DNA of 64,000 nt from Psychrobacillus sp044762655 (GTDB taxonomy: Bacteria > Bacillota > Bacilli > Bacillales_A > Planococcaceae). The notes under the pieces are model-generated. The model was not told where the DNA came from and searched no databases. It saw only the letters and a program-made list of their open reading frames with translations. Location: the NCBI RefSeq assembly GCF_044762655.1, contig NZ_JBIWER010000001.1, forward strand, positions 248,001-312,000, written 5' to 3'. Position numbers and translations under genes: made by a program. Within the stretch, counting starts at the first letter, position 1. Each line of letters opens with the position of its first letter. Shown here in pieces: positions 49,916-58,333 of the stretch.

Positions 49916-50845
49916 TTATTGTTTAATATCTATGAGCCTTGGCATGGCAGATAATGCACCTGACTTAGTTGCGCATATTGCGCCTAGCTTATTGCCAAAT
50001 GCGATATACCGAATCCAGTCTTCTTTAGTTGAAGGATGCCCTTCCAAATAAATTTTAGAGAGAATACCTGCTACAAAAGCATCTCCAGCTCCAGTTGTAT
50101 CAATCGGAATCACTTTTTCTACAGGAACATGTACGACTTCCCCATTTATCACCGCATAAGTACCTTCCGAACCAACTGTTATAAGTAATGCCTCAATATT
50201 ATATGGCTGCAAGGATTTAATTCCCTCTTCTATTGATGTCGTTTGCGTTAAAAACAAGAGCTCTTCCTCTGTTAACTTCAGTATATTGATAAACTCAAAA
50301 AAGGAAGAAATCGTTTTTCTACACAACTCTTCACTTTCCCAGCGCAACGGTCTAATATTGGCGTCAAATGAAGTAGTAACATTGGATTTTTTCATACTTT
50401 CTACAATTTTTCTTGTAGTTGCAAGAGCTGTTGGATGAAAAAGAGTTCCCGAGCAGAAATGAAATACGGAAGACTGCTGGATTGCCTCGCACTTTATAGA
50501 AGAGAAATCTACTTGGATATCAGGTGTCGAATTTACATAATGTGCGAAATGGCGTTCATTATTTTCCAATAGATGTACGTAAACTCCGCTTACCTCTTTT
50601 TCTGGTACTATTTGAGAAAATGATAAGTCCACACCTTCTGCAGTCAATTCATTTCGAACGAATTCAGACGTTTCATTTTCCCCTGTGACTGTGATAAATG
50701 ACGTAGCTGCCCCAAGACGTGCCACACCTGCTGCAACATTAACGGTAGCCCCGCCTAAAAATTTTGTAAAACGATTATTGCTCTGATCTTCGGCAATATA
50801 ATCGACAAATGCATCCCCATATATGAGGACATACTTTTTGGACAT
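49916..50845 (-). CDS. PfkB-family carbohydrate kinase (fructokinase-like)
   Basis: The 309-residue ribokinase-fold enzyme phosphorylates a sugar, probably fructose. It has the N-terminal IYGDAFVDYIAE and FLGGATVNVAAGVARLGA substrate-lid region, the TFSFDANIRPLRW-like strand near 155, and the catalytic DTTGAGDAFVAG near 240 with the general-base Asp. It lies 13 bases after the HAD phosphatase gene, and its AAAGGAG overlaps that gene's stop. Its own 3' end contacts the TTGCG array, which replaces a clear terminator. Confidence 0.88.
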   Translation of the reverse strand: MSKKYVLIYGDAFVDYIAEDQSNNRFTKFLGGATVNVAAGVARLGAATSFITVTGENETSEFVRNELTAEGVDLSFSQIVPEKEVSGVYVHLLENNERHFAHYVNSTPDIQVDFSSIKCEAIQQSSVFHFCSGTLFHPTALATTRKIVESMKKSNVTTSFDANIRPLRWESEELCRKTISSFFEFINILKLTEEELLFLTQTTSIEEGIKSLQPYNIEALLITVGSEGTYAVINGEVVHVPVEKVIPIDTTGAGDAFVAGILSKIYLEGHPSTKEDWIRYIAFGNKLGAICATKSGALSAMPRLIDIKQ

Positions 50846-50858
50846 CTAGTAAACTCCT

Positions 50859-51632
50859 TTAGATTAAACTTAATTTCTTCATTGCGTTTGTTAATCCGTT
50901 CTCTGATACATGTTCGGTAACAAACGTAGCGTGTTCCCTTAACTCTTCAACACAGTTCCCCATTGCAACACTTGTCCCTGCGAATTGAAGCATTTCGATA
51001 TCATTTAGACCATCTCCAAAAGCAATTGCATCTTCGGGTCCCCTGCCAATATGCTTCAATAACAAATCCATTCCTTTAGCTTTTGAAATGCCTTTCGGAA
51101 GTACATCACAGGAAACACGATGCCAGCGGACGAATTTTAAATTTGGAAATGCTTGTTCATATTCCTTTTGTTCTTCCAAGCTACAAAAAATCAGCGCTTG
51201 ATGAATGTCATTTGTTAAAAAGAATCCTTCTGCATAACGGGGAAAGTTTATCTTCAGTGTAGATATACTTTCCAATACATCTTGATGATCCGGTAAACTC
51301 GAAACCATCTCATCACTATCCATGTAAACTATTGGTTGCTCTCTTTCATTCGCAAAATCCGTTAACTGTTTAAGCTCCTCTCTCTCAATAATTCCCTTAT
51401 GTAGTATTTTCCCTTTAAACTGAACAATTTGCCCATTATAGCAAACAAAAGAATCTACCTTCAATCGATCTAACACAGATTGAGCAGTAAATGGAGACCG
51501 TCCAGTGGAAATGACAATTTCATGTCCATTATCCCTAGCTTTTTGAAGTGCTTCTTCTACACCTTCAGGAATATTTTTGTCGTGATCTAAAATAGTTCCA
51601 TCAATATCAAAAAATAAAATTTTGTTTTTCAT
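50859..51632 (-). CDS. ykrA: Cof-type HAD hydrolase (YkrA)
   Basis: The 257-residue phosphatase has HAD motif I FFDIDGTILDHD, motif II VISTGRSP, the motif III lysine in KGISKAKGMDLLL and motif IV FGDGLNDIEMLQFAG, with a C2B cap between. Such proteins dephosphorylate small sugar or cofactor phosphates. Location next to rpoY-rnjA equals B. subtilis ykrA. It starts behind GGAGGAATTTTT and is co-transcribed with the sugar kinase. Confidence 0.92.
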   Translation of the reverse strand: MKNKILFFDIDGTILDHDKNIPEGVEEALQKARDNGHEIVISTGRSPFTAQSVLDRLKVDSFVCYNGQIVQFKGKILHKGIIEREELKQLTDFANEREQPIVYMDSDEMVSSLPDHQDVLESISTLKINFPRYAEGFFLTNDIHQALIFCSLEEQKEYEQAFPNLKFVRWHRVSCDVLPKGISKAKGMDLLLKHIGRGPEDAIAFGDGLNDIEMLQFAGTSVAMGNCVEELREHATFVTEHVSENGLTNAMKKLSLI

Positions 51633-51684
51633 AAAAATTCCTCCATTTCAATATTCAAATTATTTGACTTTTCTGTCTAAATCC

Positions 51685-51713
51685 TTTACACACTTCTTCC
51701 TATGGTATATAAT
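51685..51713 (+). promoter_or_regulatory. Sigma-A promoter of the 23-codon peptide
   Basis: TTTACA (51685-51690) and a perfect TATAAT (51708-51713) are separated by 17 bases. The start is expected near 51720, directly at the AAGGAG ribosome site. Confidence 0.75.
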
Positions 51714-51735
51714 ACTCTATAAGGAGTGAATAGCC

Positions 51736-51807
51736 ATGTTGAAACGCCTGAAAAGGAAATTGTTGAGACGGCTCGGTGGAATGCTTAGAAACAAAACGAT
51801 TGCTTAA
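51736..51807 (+). CDS. Small basic amphipathic peptide, 23 residues
   Basis: This very short gene encodes MLKRLKRKLLRRLGGMLRNK followed by TIA and TAA. Ten of 23 residues are Lys or Arg, and Leu recurs every three to four positions, so it could form an amphipathic membrane- or RNA-binding helix. The support is regulatory: AAGGAG nine bases before the ATG, a strong promoter upstream, and no other gene in the 409-base gap between ykrA and rpoY. A small terminator lies at 51949. I do not recognise the family. Confidence 0.6.
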   Translation: MLKRLKRKLLRRLGGMLRNKTIA

Positions 51808-51948
51808 AGTTAACTTCAATCTTGGATTGTAAGTTTAATCATTCAATCGTATACGGACAGTTAATCTCCCATTATAACTTAAGTTCTAGAATAAGACTCA
51901 AAACTGGTGAATTATACTATCCGTAAACGCATGTTAAATACTTTTGCC

Positions 51949-51976
51949 CTCTAAAATGGAGGGTTTTCTTTATTTT
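51949..51976 (+). terminator. Short hairpin before rpoY
   Basis: CCCTC and GAGGG arms around TAAAATG are followed by TTTTCTTTATTTT. It can end transcripts from the small-peptide promoter. Confidence 0.65.
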
Positions 51977-52041
51977 AAATAAGTGTCGTGATAATATAAA
52001 GAGAATTGATTTATTTTGAACGTGAAAAAGGAGAGTATAAA

Positions 52042-52251
52042 ATGATTTATAAAGTTTATTATCAAGAGAATGCACTAGAAGTACCAGTCCGCGAAAACAC
52101 ACAAGTTTTATATGTAGAGGCTGAGAATGAGCGCGAAGTTCGTGCTCTTTTAGTAGACCGCAAATACAATATCGAACTAATCCAGCTACTTGAAGGTAAT
52201 CATCTTGAGTACGAACAAGCTAGCGAAAATTACAAAGTAGAGAACATTTAA
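52042..52251 (+). CDS. rpoY: RNA polymerase epsilon subunit RpoY
   Basis: The 69-residue protein is the small Firmicutes-specific subunit of RNA polymerase (formerly YkzG or DUF1447), with MIYKVYYQENALEVPVRENTQVLYVEAENEREVRALLVDRKYNIE. It binds near the secondary channel. It lies three bases before rnjA, its constant partner. ATG 52042 follows AAGGAGAG. An upstream in-frame extension has no ribosome site. Confidence 0.95.
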   Translation: MIYKVYYQENALEVPVRENTQVLYVEAENEREVRALLVDRKYNIELIQLLEGNHLEYEQASENYKVENI

Positions 52252-52254
52252 TAT

Positions 52255-53922
52255 ATGAAATTTGTAAAAAATGACCAAACTGCAGTTTTCGCTCTTGGCG
52301 GACTAGGCGAAATCGGCAAAAATACGTACGGCGTACAATTTCAAGATGAGATTATTTTAATAGATGCTGGTATTAAGTTTCCAGAGGATGACTTACTAGG
52401 TATCGATTATGTAATTCCTGATTACACATATCTAGTAAAAAACGTTGATAAGATTAAAGGATTATTTATAACACATGGTCATGAAGATCATATCGGTGGT
52501 ATTCCTTATCTATTGAAACAACTTAATGTACCAGTTTATGGTGGCAAGCTAGCGCTTGGGTTATTACGCAATAAATTAGAAGAACACGGGTTACTTCGTC
52601 AAACTAAGATGATTGTGATTGAAGAAGAAGATGTTATTAAATTTAGAAAAACTTCTGTAAGTTTCTATCGTACAACACATAGTATTCCCGATGCATTCGG
52701 AATCGTTGTAAAAACACCACCAGGTAATATAGTACATACTGGTGACTTTAAGTTCGACTTTACTCCTGTAGGTGAGCCTGCTAACTTAACTAAGATGGCA
52801 GAGATCGGTCGCGATGGAGTTTTATGTTTATTGTCAGATAGTACAAATGCGGAAATTCCTAACTTTACAATGTCTGAACGTAAAGTTGGAGAAAGCATGG
52901 ATTCTATTTTCCGTAAAGTAGACGGACGTATAATCTTTGCTACTTTTGCTTCTAATATTCATAGACTTCAACAAGTTACGGATGCAGCTGTGTTACATGG
53001 TCGTAAAATTGCTGTATTTGGTCGAAGCATGGATAATGCAATGACAATTGGTCGTGAACTTGGCTATATTACTGCGCCAAAAGAAACGTTTGTAGATGCA
53101 AGCGCATTAAATCGTTTACCAGCAAATGAAGTTCTTATCCTTTGTACTGGTAGTCAAGGTGAACCAATGGCAGCCTTATCACGTATTGCCAACGGAACAC
53201 ACCGACAAATTCAAATTCAACCTGGCGATACTGTTGTATTTTCATCTTCTCCTATCCCAGGTAATAGAGCGAGTGTCAATCGTACGATTAACCTTTTATT
53301 CCGCGCTGGAGCAGAGGTAATACACGGTTCCTTAAATAACATCCATACTTCTGGACATGGGTCCCAGGAAGAGAATAAACTGATGCTTCGCCTAATGAAG
53401 CCAAAATTCTTTATGCCAATTCACGGTGAATATCGTATGTTGAAAATTCATACAGAGTTAGCTGTAGATTGTGACGTAGATCCGAATAATACATTTATCA
53501 TGGAAAATGGAGAAGTCCTTGCATTAAGCGCCAATGAAGCACATGTTGCTGGTCGCATTCCTTCTGGTGATATATATATTGATGGAAGTGGAATTGGGGA
53601 TATCGGTAATATTGTCCTACGTGATCGTCGCATCCTATCCGAAGAAGGTTTAGTCATTGTAGTAGTTAGTGCTGATATGGAAAAGAAAAAAATCGTATCA
53701 GGTCCCGATATTATTTCACGTGGTTTTGTCTATATGCGTGAGTCAGGAACAATGATTAATGAGGCACAACAAATGCTGAACAAGCATTTACGCTACACTA
53801 TTCAAGGTAAAGATACTGAATGGTCCGAATTGAAAAATGAAATTACGGATGTGCTAAGTCCATATCTGTATGAAAAAACAAAAAGACGTCCAATGATTCT
53901 TCCTATCATTATGGAAGTTTAA
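52255..53922 (+). CDS. rnjA: Ribonuclease J1
   Basis: The 555-residue beta-CASP metallo-beta-lactamase enzyme matures 16S rRNA and degrades mRNA from the 5' end. Zinc ligands are in THGHEDHIGG near residue 74, the late TGD and the SDSTNAE region. Beta-CASP motifs include FGRSMDNAM and SGHGSQEENKLMLRLMKPKFFMPIHGE. The C-terminal domain ends KTKRRPMILPIIMEV. Its ribosome site is weak and it is probably coupled to rpoY. Length equals B. subtilis RnjA. Confidence 0.97.
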   Translation: MKFVKNDQTAVFALGGLGEIGKNTYGVQFQDEIILIDAGIKFPEDDLLGIDYVIPDYTYLVKNVDKIKGLFITHGHEDHIGGIPYLLKQLNVPVYGGKLALGLLRNKLEEHGLLRQTKMIVIEEEDVIKFRKTSVSFYRTTHSIPDAFGIVVKTPPGNIVHTGDFKFDFTPVGEPANLTKMAEIGRDGVLCLLSDSTNAEIPNFTMSERKVGESMDSIFRKVDGRIIFATFASNIHRLQQVTDAAVLHGRKIAVFGRSMDNAMTIGRELGYITAPKETFVDASALNRLPANEVLILCTGSQGEPMAALSRIANGTHRQIQIQPGDTVVFSSSPIPGNRASVNRTINLLFRAGAEVIHGSLNNIHTSGHGSQEENKLMLRLMKPKFFMPIHGEYRMLKIHTELAVDCDVDPNNTFIMENGEVLALSANEAHVAGRIPSGDIYIDGSGIGDIGNIVLRDRRILSEEGLVIVVVSADMEKKKIVSGPDIISRGFVYMRESGTMINEAQQMLNKHLRYTIQGKDTEWSELKNEITDVLSPYLYEKTKRRPMILPIIMEV

Positions 53923-53963
53923 TCACAAAGAATTCCTTACCATTATCCTAATGTTAGATAATT

Positions 53964-53998
53964 ATAACCTCAGAATCGATCGATTCTGAGGTTATTTT
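53964..53998 (+). terminator. Perfect 32-base palindrome after rnjA
   Basis: The sequence from 53964 to 53995 is its own reverse complement, with half-site ATAACCTCAGAATCGA, followed by TTT. As RNA it forms a long hairpin, suitable as an rnjA terminator. Confidence 0.8.
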
Positions 53999-54099
53999 AC
54001 CATTCCAAAATATATGTGAATTCTTTTACTTTGCTAAGTTGTACAATCCCCTCCAACTGAATATCATACAAAGATATCATTTCTTTGGAGGAATCTAAT

Positions 54100-54726
54100 A
54101 TGAATTCTGTATTTGCTTATGTTTTTCTAGGAATATCCTTGGCAGCACCAGTTGGACCTGTTAACGCCGCACAATTAAATACAGGTATTAAAAATGGATT
54201 CTCTCATGCATGGATTTTTGGGTTTGGTGCTTTACTAGGAGATATTTTTTATATGGCGTTAGTCTATTTCGGAGTTGGTCAATTTATTGATTCCCCATAT
54301 ATAAAAATATTACTATGGTCGTTTGGCTGTTTTGTACTGATTTATACAGGTATAGAAAGTATACTCACTCTCAATAGTATTAAGTTAAGCTCCGACCAAG
54401 AGAAAAGAGTTAGACTGAGACAATCATTGTCATCGGGATTTCTTCTATCTTTGTTAAATCCATTAACAATCCTTTTTTGGTTAGGAATATTTGGCTCAGT
54501 TCTAGCAGAAGCCTCTCAAAACTTTACGGGCAACCAACTCTTGTTGTACAGTTTCGCAATTATAGCCGGGATTATTTTATGGGATACTTTTATGGCATTC
54601 CTATCTAGTGGAGCTCGTAAATTTCTATCGAATAAGTTTTTAGTCATAATTTCCATCATCTCTTCTTTATCGATGCTTGCTTTTGGTATCTATTTTGGAA
54701 TAAAAGCTTATCAATTGATTTTTTAA
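54100..54726 (+). CDS. LysE/RhtB family amino-acid exporter
   Basis: The 208-residue protein has six membrane segments and the LysE-type entry FLGISLAAPVGPVNAAQLNTGIKNGFSHAWIFGFGALLGDI, with a late SLLNPLTILFWLGIFG. It likely exports amino acids or similar metabolites. ATG 54100 follows GGAGG by eight bases. It overlaps the convergent permease gene by four bases at the 3' ends. Confidence 0.9.
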   Translation: MNSVFAYVFLGISLAAPVGPVNAAQLNTGIKNGFSHAWIFGFGALLGDIFYMALVYFGVGQFIDSPYIKILLWSFGCFVLIYTGIESILTLNSIKLSSDQEKRVRLRQSLSSGFLLSLLNPLTILFWLGIFGSVLAEASQNFTGNQLLLYSFAIIAGIILWDTFMAFLSSGARKFLSNKFLVIISIISSLSMLAFGIYFGIKAYQLIF

Positions 54727-56045
54727 GCTTCTTCTTCTTTCCATCTTTTGCGCAGAAATAAGACAATTGTAATAATAATTGATAAGAAGCCAAGACTGAT
54801 GAAGAAGCCTGGCATACTAGTGGAGTTAAAAAGTGCACCACTTACTGCAGCTGATACGAGTATCATGCCGATTACTCTTTTTACCTTATCTGCTTTAGTT
54901 GCTTTCACTAGCCTTTGATACATAGATAATATAAACAGCCAATTATACAGCAGCATTAAAGCCGCGGCTGTTGTTATATACTGATAAACTTTATCGGGTA
55001 ATAATAAGGATGTAACAATTGAAAGAATAAGACCTACTGAAGTTAGTGCAATCGCTGGTAAAGGCATTTTAAATTTCTTTTTTGTTTGTTTGCTAAATAT
55101 TGCAGGAGCGTCTCCCTCTTCCGATAAAGTTGTGAGTATTGTTGTTACTGAAAATAAGGATGCAGACATAGTTGAAAAACCCGCGATGATAATAGCAGCT
55201 GTAAATACATGCGGAAAAAAGTCTAGGTTAAAGTCTGTTAAAGCTGTAACAAACGGACTCTTGTCATCCTTAAATTTTGTATAGGGCATTAATAATAATG
55301 CCAAAGTAAGTGAGGTAACATAGATTACACCTAGCAGTAATAGCATGACTTTACCTGATTTTGGTGCGTCTTCTTTTTTTTTCAAATGAATAGCCATAAC
55401 TCCCATTACTTCAATGCCACCATGGGCATAGAAAGCAAATAAAAGTGCACTCCAAAAGCCTAATAATCCTTTCGGAAAAAAACCTATTATAGTATTAGGA
55501 ACATCACCCTTAGGATTGCCATCTATTACGCCAGTCAATGCCAAAATCGCAATCACAATAAACATAAAAATAGCAGCAATTTTCAGAATTGCGAATACAC
55601 TCTCCATTTTTCCAAACGCTTTTGCTCCAATAAATAACACTAGCAACCCACAAATCGCATAAATTAATGCAAATATCCATAAAGGTACTTTCGGAAACCA
55701 CAGCTTAGTTAACAGAGAAATCGCAGTCAATTGGCTACCTATGATCAGAATTTCAGAACACCAGTAAACCCACCCACTACTAAAGCCCGCCCATCTACCA
55801 TAAGCTTTTTTAGCATATGTTCGAAATGTCCCTTTTTGTGGATCATTCGCTGACATTTTTGCAAGTGCTTCGAACACTATATAAGTAGCACAGGCAGCCA
55901 TGATAAAGGCAAGTATAACAGATGGACCAGTCATCTGAATCGCTATACTAGATGCTAAGAAAAAACCTGTACCTATAATACAGCCTACCCCGATTAGAGA
56001 TAATTGCCACCAGGCTAGATGTGCCTCTTCTTGTTTTTTAGCCAT
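54723..56045 (-). CDS. APC-family amino-acid permease
   Basis: The 440-residue protein has twelve membrane segments and the APC signature LIGVGCIIGTGFFLASSIAIQMTGPSVILAF at the first helix, GVYWCSE-type third helix (GWVYWCSEILI) and AFYAHGGIEVMGVMAIHLKKKEDAPKSG. Substrate class is amino acids, as in the AnsP/GabP-like group. The exact substrate is not visible. Start ATG 56045 follows GAGGAGGTG. A 349-base leader region upstream holds a structured-RNA candidate. Confidence 0.9.
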   Translation of the reverse strand: MAKKQEEAHLAWWQLSLIGVGCIIGTGFFLASSIAIQMTGPSVILAFIMAACATYIVFEALAKMSANDPQKGTFRTYAKKAYGRWAGFSSGWVYWCSEILIIGSQLTAISLLTKLWFPKVPLWIFALIYAICGLLVLFIGAKAFGKMESVFAILKIAAIFMFIVIAILALTGVIDGNPKGDVPNTIIGFFPKGLLGFWSALLFAFYAHGGIEVMGVMAIHLKKKEDAPKSGKVMLLLLGVIYVTSLTLALLLMPYTKFKDDKSPFVTALTDFNLDFFPHVFTAAIIIAGFSTMSASLFSVTTILTTLSEEGDAPAIFSKQTKKKFKMPLPAIALTSVGLILSIVTSLLLPDKVYQYITTAAALMLLYNWLFILSMYQRLVKATKADKVKRVIGMILVSAAVSGALFNSTSMPGFFISLGFLSIIITIVLFLRKRWKEEEA

Positions 56046-56190
56046 AACGCACCTCCTCGTAAACCTAGTCTTTCACGAGAAAATATAATTATGTGTCCAA
56101 ATTAATCTAAAAGAATGTTACTCTTGGTATATATATACTTTAAATATAGATATACTTGCATTAACATTTTCATTTTATTTATAGAAGTGT

Positions 56191-56280
56191 GAAGCATAAG
56201 AAAAACTGGGTAAATGACATGAACGGTCCCAAGGTAAAACACTGGATGCGTGCGTTCATAATATGTAAATTTTATGCTTC
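56191..56280. ncRNA. Candidate structured RNA between ktrC and the permease
   Basis: Nested inverted repeats: outer GAAGCATAA (56191-56199) with TTATGCTTC (56272-56280) and inner ATGAACG (56219-56225) with CGTTCAT (56253-56259), both perfect. An internal GGG/CCC could add pairing. On the plus strand the hairpin at 56289 would follow as terminator, suggesting a small RNA; on the minus strand it would lie in the leader of the permease. The strand and function are unknown, and no riboswitch class that I know fits. Confidence 0.4.
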
Positions 56281-56288
56281 CTTCTTAG

Positions 56289-56331
56289 AAAAGAGGCGAT
56301 TTGTAACATTGGTCACAAATCACCTCTTTTA
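56289..56331. terminator. Bidirectional hairpin after ktrC
   Basis: AAAAGAGGCGATTTGT pairs with ACAAATCACCTCTTTT (one mismatch) around ten bases. It can end ktrC on the minus strand and an RNA from the plus strand. Confidence 0.8.
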
Positions 56332-56394
56332 ATATATATCTATATCTCTATATTGTCGGAAAACAGCCTTGGATCTAAAAATAATTGATCATTA

Positions 56395-57054
56395 TTAAGA
56401 TAATACTTTCTTTTCAAATCGAATGATATCTACATCTGCTCCAATAATAATTAGAACGTCATTTAGTACTAGCTTTTCATCCGCTTGTGGTGAAACAATA
56501 ATATTATTCCCACGTTTGATGGCTACAATATTAATGCCATAACGTGCTCGGATATCTAAGTCAATGAGAGATTTGCTGGCTATTTTCTCATTTACTCTTA
56601 TTTCCATTATAGAATGCTCATCTGAAAGCTCCAGATAATCTAATACGTTATTAGACAGAATATTGTTTGCGATACGAATACCCATATCTCTTTCAGGATG
56701 TACTACCATGTCTGCGCCGATTTTTCTTAGAACTTTTTCGTGGTAATCATTTTGTGCTTTTACCGTAATTTTCTTAACACCTATCTCTTTTAGCATTAAG
56801 GTAGTTAAAATACTCGATTGAATATTATCCCCAATAGCTACTATCACATGTTCGAAATTTCGAATACCGAGTGATTTCAGCACTGCTTCGTCTGTTGTAT
56901 CAGCTACTACAGCTTGCGTAGCGATAGAAGCAAACTCATCCACTCGCTCTGATGCTATATCAATTGCCATAACATCAGCTCCTTGGTCAATTAGCTCTCT
57001 TACGATACTACCGCCAAATCTCCCTAAACCGACTACAACAAATTCTTTGTGCAT
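56395..57054 (-). CDS. ktrC: Ktr potassium channel regulatory subunit KtrC
   Basis: The 219-residue cytosolic protein has an N-terminal RCK-N Rossmann domain (FVVVGLGRFGGSIVRELIDQGADVMAIDI, the nucleotide-binding GLGRFG and later acidic residue) and a C-terminal RCK-C domain from about 135. It gates a KtrB/KtrD membrane subunit in response to ATP/ADP and c-di-AMP. No ktrD is adjacent, and isolated KtrC beside rnjA is the B. subtilis arrangement. The start follows AGGGGG. Confidence 0.93.
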   Translation of the reverse strand: MHKEFVVVGLGRFGGSIVRELIDQGADVMAIDIASERVDEFASIATQAVVADTTDEAVLKSLGIRNFEHVIVAIGDNIQSSILTTLMLKEIGVKKITVKAQNDYHEKVLRKIGADMVVHPERDMGIRIANNILSNNVLDYLELSDEHSIMEIRVNEKIASKSLIDLDIRARYGINIVAIKRGNNIIVSPQADEKLVLNDVLIIIGADVDIIRFEKKVLS

Positions 57055-57130
57055 ATTAATGCCCCCTACTTATCTAATGAAATTAGTTTACCATATCCAT
57101 TCCATTATTAGATACGAAATCAATTCACAA

Positions 57131-57577
57131 TTATTTGTTTTCATTTATAAGCATTAGGAGTCTTTTTTCTAACATCATCATTCCATTTTCTCCCGATTGT
57201 ATATGACGCAATAATCCTTTCTTATCAAACAAATAAAAAGAAGGAACTATTCTATTTTGAAATTGTTTAGTCATAACTAACGCATGATCTAAGTAAATGG
57301 AGTCTTTCATCCTCCCCTTTTGAATTGCCTCAACAATACGCTGTTCCTGTAAGTCTTCCTTGGATCTCGGCATATGAATTCCAACAAGATTGAAGAATTC
57401 CCCATATTTAGCTTTCCACTGACTAATGTACTTATATGCTCCTCCGCATGATGGACAGCTCACGGACCAAAAGTATACGAGTACCGGCTTTTGCCCTGCT
57501 AACTTTTCATTGTTTATCGGTCCATTTATCCAATTGTTATCGCTTGGAAATGATGGTATTTTAGTTCGTAATTTCAC
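57131..57577 (-). CDS. TlpA/ResA-like thioredoxin-fold protein without signal peptide
   Basis: The 148-residue protein has a thioredoxin fold with VLVYFWSVSCPSCGGAYKYI, a CPSC active site near residue 40, and the cis-proline region QNRIVPSFYLFDKKGLLRHIQSGE near 110. It lacks a signal peptide or anchor, unlike ResA, so it should act in the cytoplasm. It could be an AhpC/TSA-Redoxin relative. The start is GTG 57577, eight bases after AAGGGA. It lies upstream of ktrC on the same strand. Confidence 0.82.
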   Translation of the reverse strand: MKLRTKIPSFPSDNNWINGPINNEKLAGQKPVLVYFWSVSCPSCGGAYKYISQWKAKYGEFFNLVGIHMPRSKEDLQEQRIVEAIQKGRMKDSIYLDHALVMTKQFQNRIVPSFYLFDKKGLLRHIQSGENGMMMLEKRLLMLINENK

Positions 57578-57682
57578 TACCTATATCCCTTCTTTCTTTA
57601 AGCATTCATTAGTATATGCGTACTCTAAAAATAGCGTTTAATCGACAGCCTAAAAAAAAATTGAAGTTCAACAAATAAATTG

Positions 57683-57718
57683 TTAAAGTAAACTTTAAGT
57701 TGTGTTAAAATAAACTTT
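57683..57718. promoter_or_regulatory. Two direct operator-like repeats before the polyamine operon
   Basis: TTAAAGTAAACTTT (57683-57696) and TTAAAATAAACTTT (57705-57718) are spaced 22 bases. The second overlaps a probable -35 TTAAAA, 17 bases from TATGCT (57728-57733). They are good candidates for binding of the downstream XRE regulator. Confidence 0.55.
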
Positions 57719-57760
57719 GTTTGAAAATATGCTATTTTTATTTCCGAAGGAGCCTAAAAA

Positions 57761-58303
57761 ATGCAAATTGGGAAAAAAATAAAAAGATTACGTTTAAAAA
57801 AAGGCCTTACCCAAGAGGAATTAGGCGAAAGAACAGACTTAAGCAAGGGATTTATCTCACAGCTTGAAAGAGATATTAACTCACCTTCTATTGAAACACT
57901 ATTTTCTATTCTAAATGTCCTTGGTTCTAAGCCAAAAGACTTTTTCGACGATGAGCATTCACGCACGAAAGTTGTTTTTCGAGAAGATGAGCAAACCGTT
58001 TACTTGGATGAAGAAAAAAAGTACAAGCTTCACTGGCTAATTTCGGAATCCAATGAAAATGAAATGGAGCCTGTGTTAATTTCGCTAGATTCAAATGGCC
58101 ATTTTAAACAATTTGAACCTTCCCTTTCCGAAACTTTCATCTATGTACTGGAAGGTAAAGTTTCGCTTACATTAGGAAAGCAAAACTATACTGCTTCTGC
58201 TGGAGAATCCCTCTATTTTGAAGCATCCGACAATCATCAACTAAAAAATGCAGCTGATGAAATGGCGAAGGTAATCTACGTTGTTACAAATTCTTATTTG
58301 TAA
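57761..58303 (+). CDS. XRE-cupin regulator of the polyamine transport operon
   Basis: The 180-residue protein has an N-terminal XRE helix-turn-helix (IKRLRLKKGLTQEELGERTDLSKGFISQLERDINSPSIETLFSILNVLG) and a C-terminal cupin domain (ETFIYVLEGKVSLTLGKQNYTASAGESLYFEASDNHQLKNA). This is the PuuR-like architecture seen upstream of potABCD in Gram-positive bacteria, where polyamines are the likely effector. Start follows AAGGAG. It is first in a five-gene run. Confidence 0.9.
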   Translation: MQIGKKIKRLRLKKGLTQEELGERTDLSKGFISQLERDINSPSIETLFSILNVLGSKPKDFFDDEHSRTKVVFREDEQTVYLDEEKKYKLHWLISESNENEMEPVLISLDSNGHFKQFEPSLSETFIYVLEGKVSLTLGKQNYTASAGESLYFEASDNHQLKNAADEMAKVIYVVTNSYL

Positions 58304-58333
58304 TCTTTTAATAAACTACCATGGAGGTATATT

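Noticed and set aside
49812..50051. Plus-strand open frame with repeated LRF heptads
   Set aside because: It is the translation of the 21-base TTGCGATTT units and then runs antisense into the sugar-kinase gene; it has no ribosome site and other units of the array contain in-frame stops.
56191..56331. c-di-AMP (ydaO) riboswitch controlling ktrC
   Set aside because: It lies downstream of ktrC rather than before its start, and the conserved ydaO core sequence was not found.
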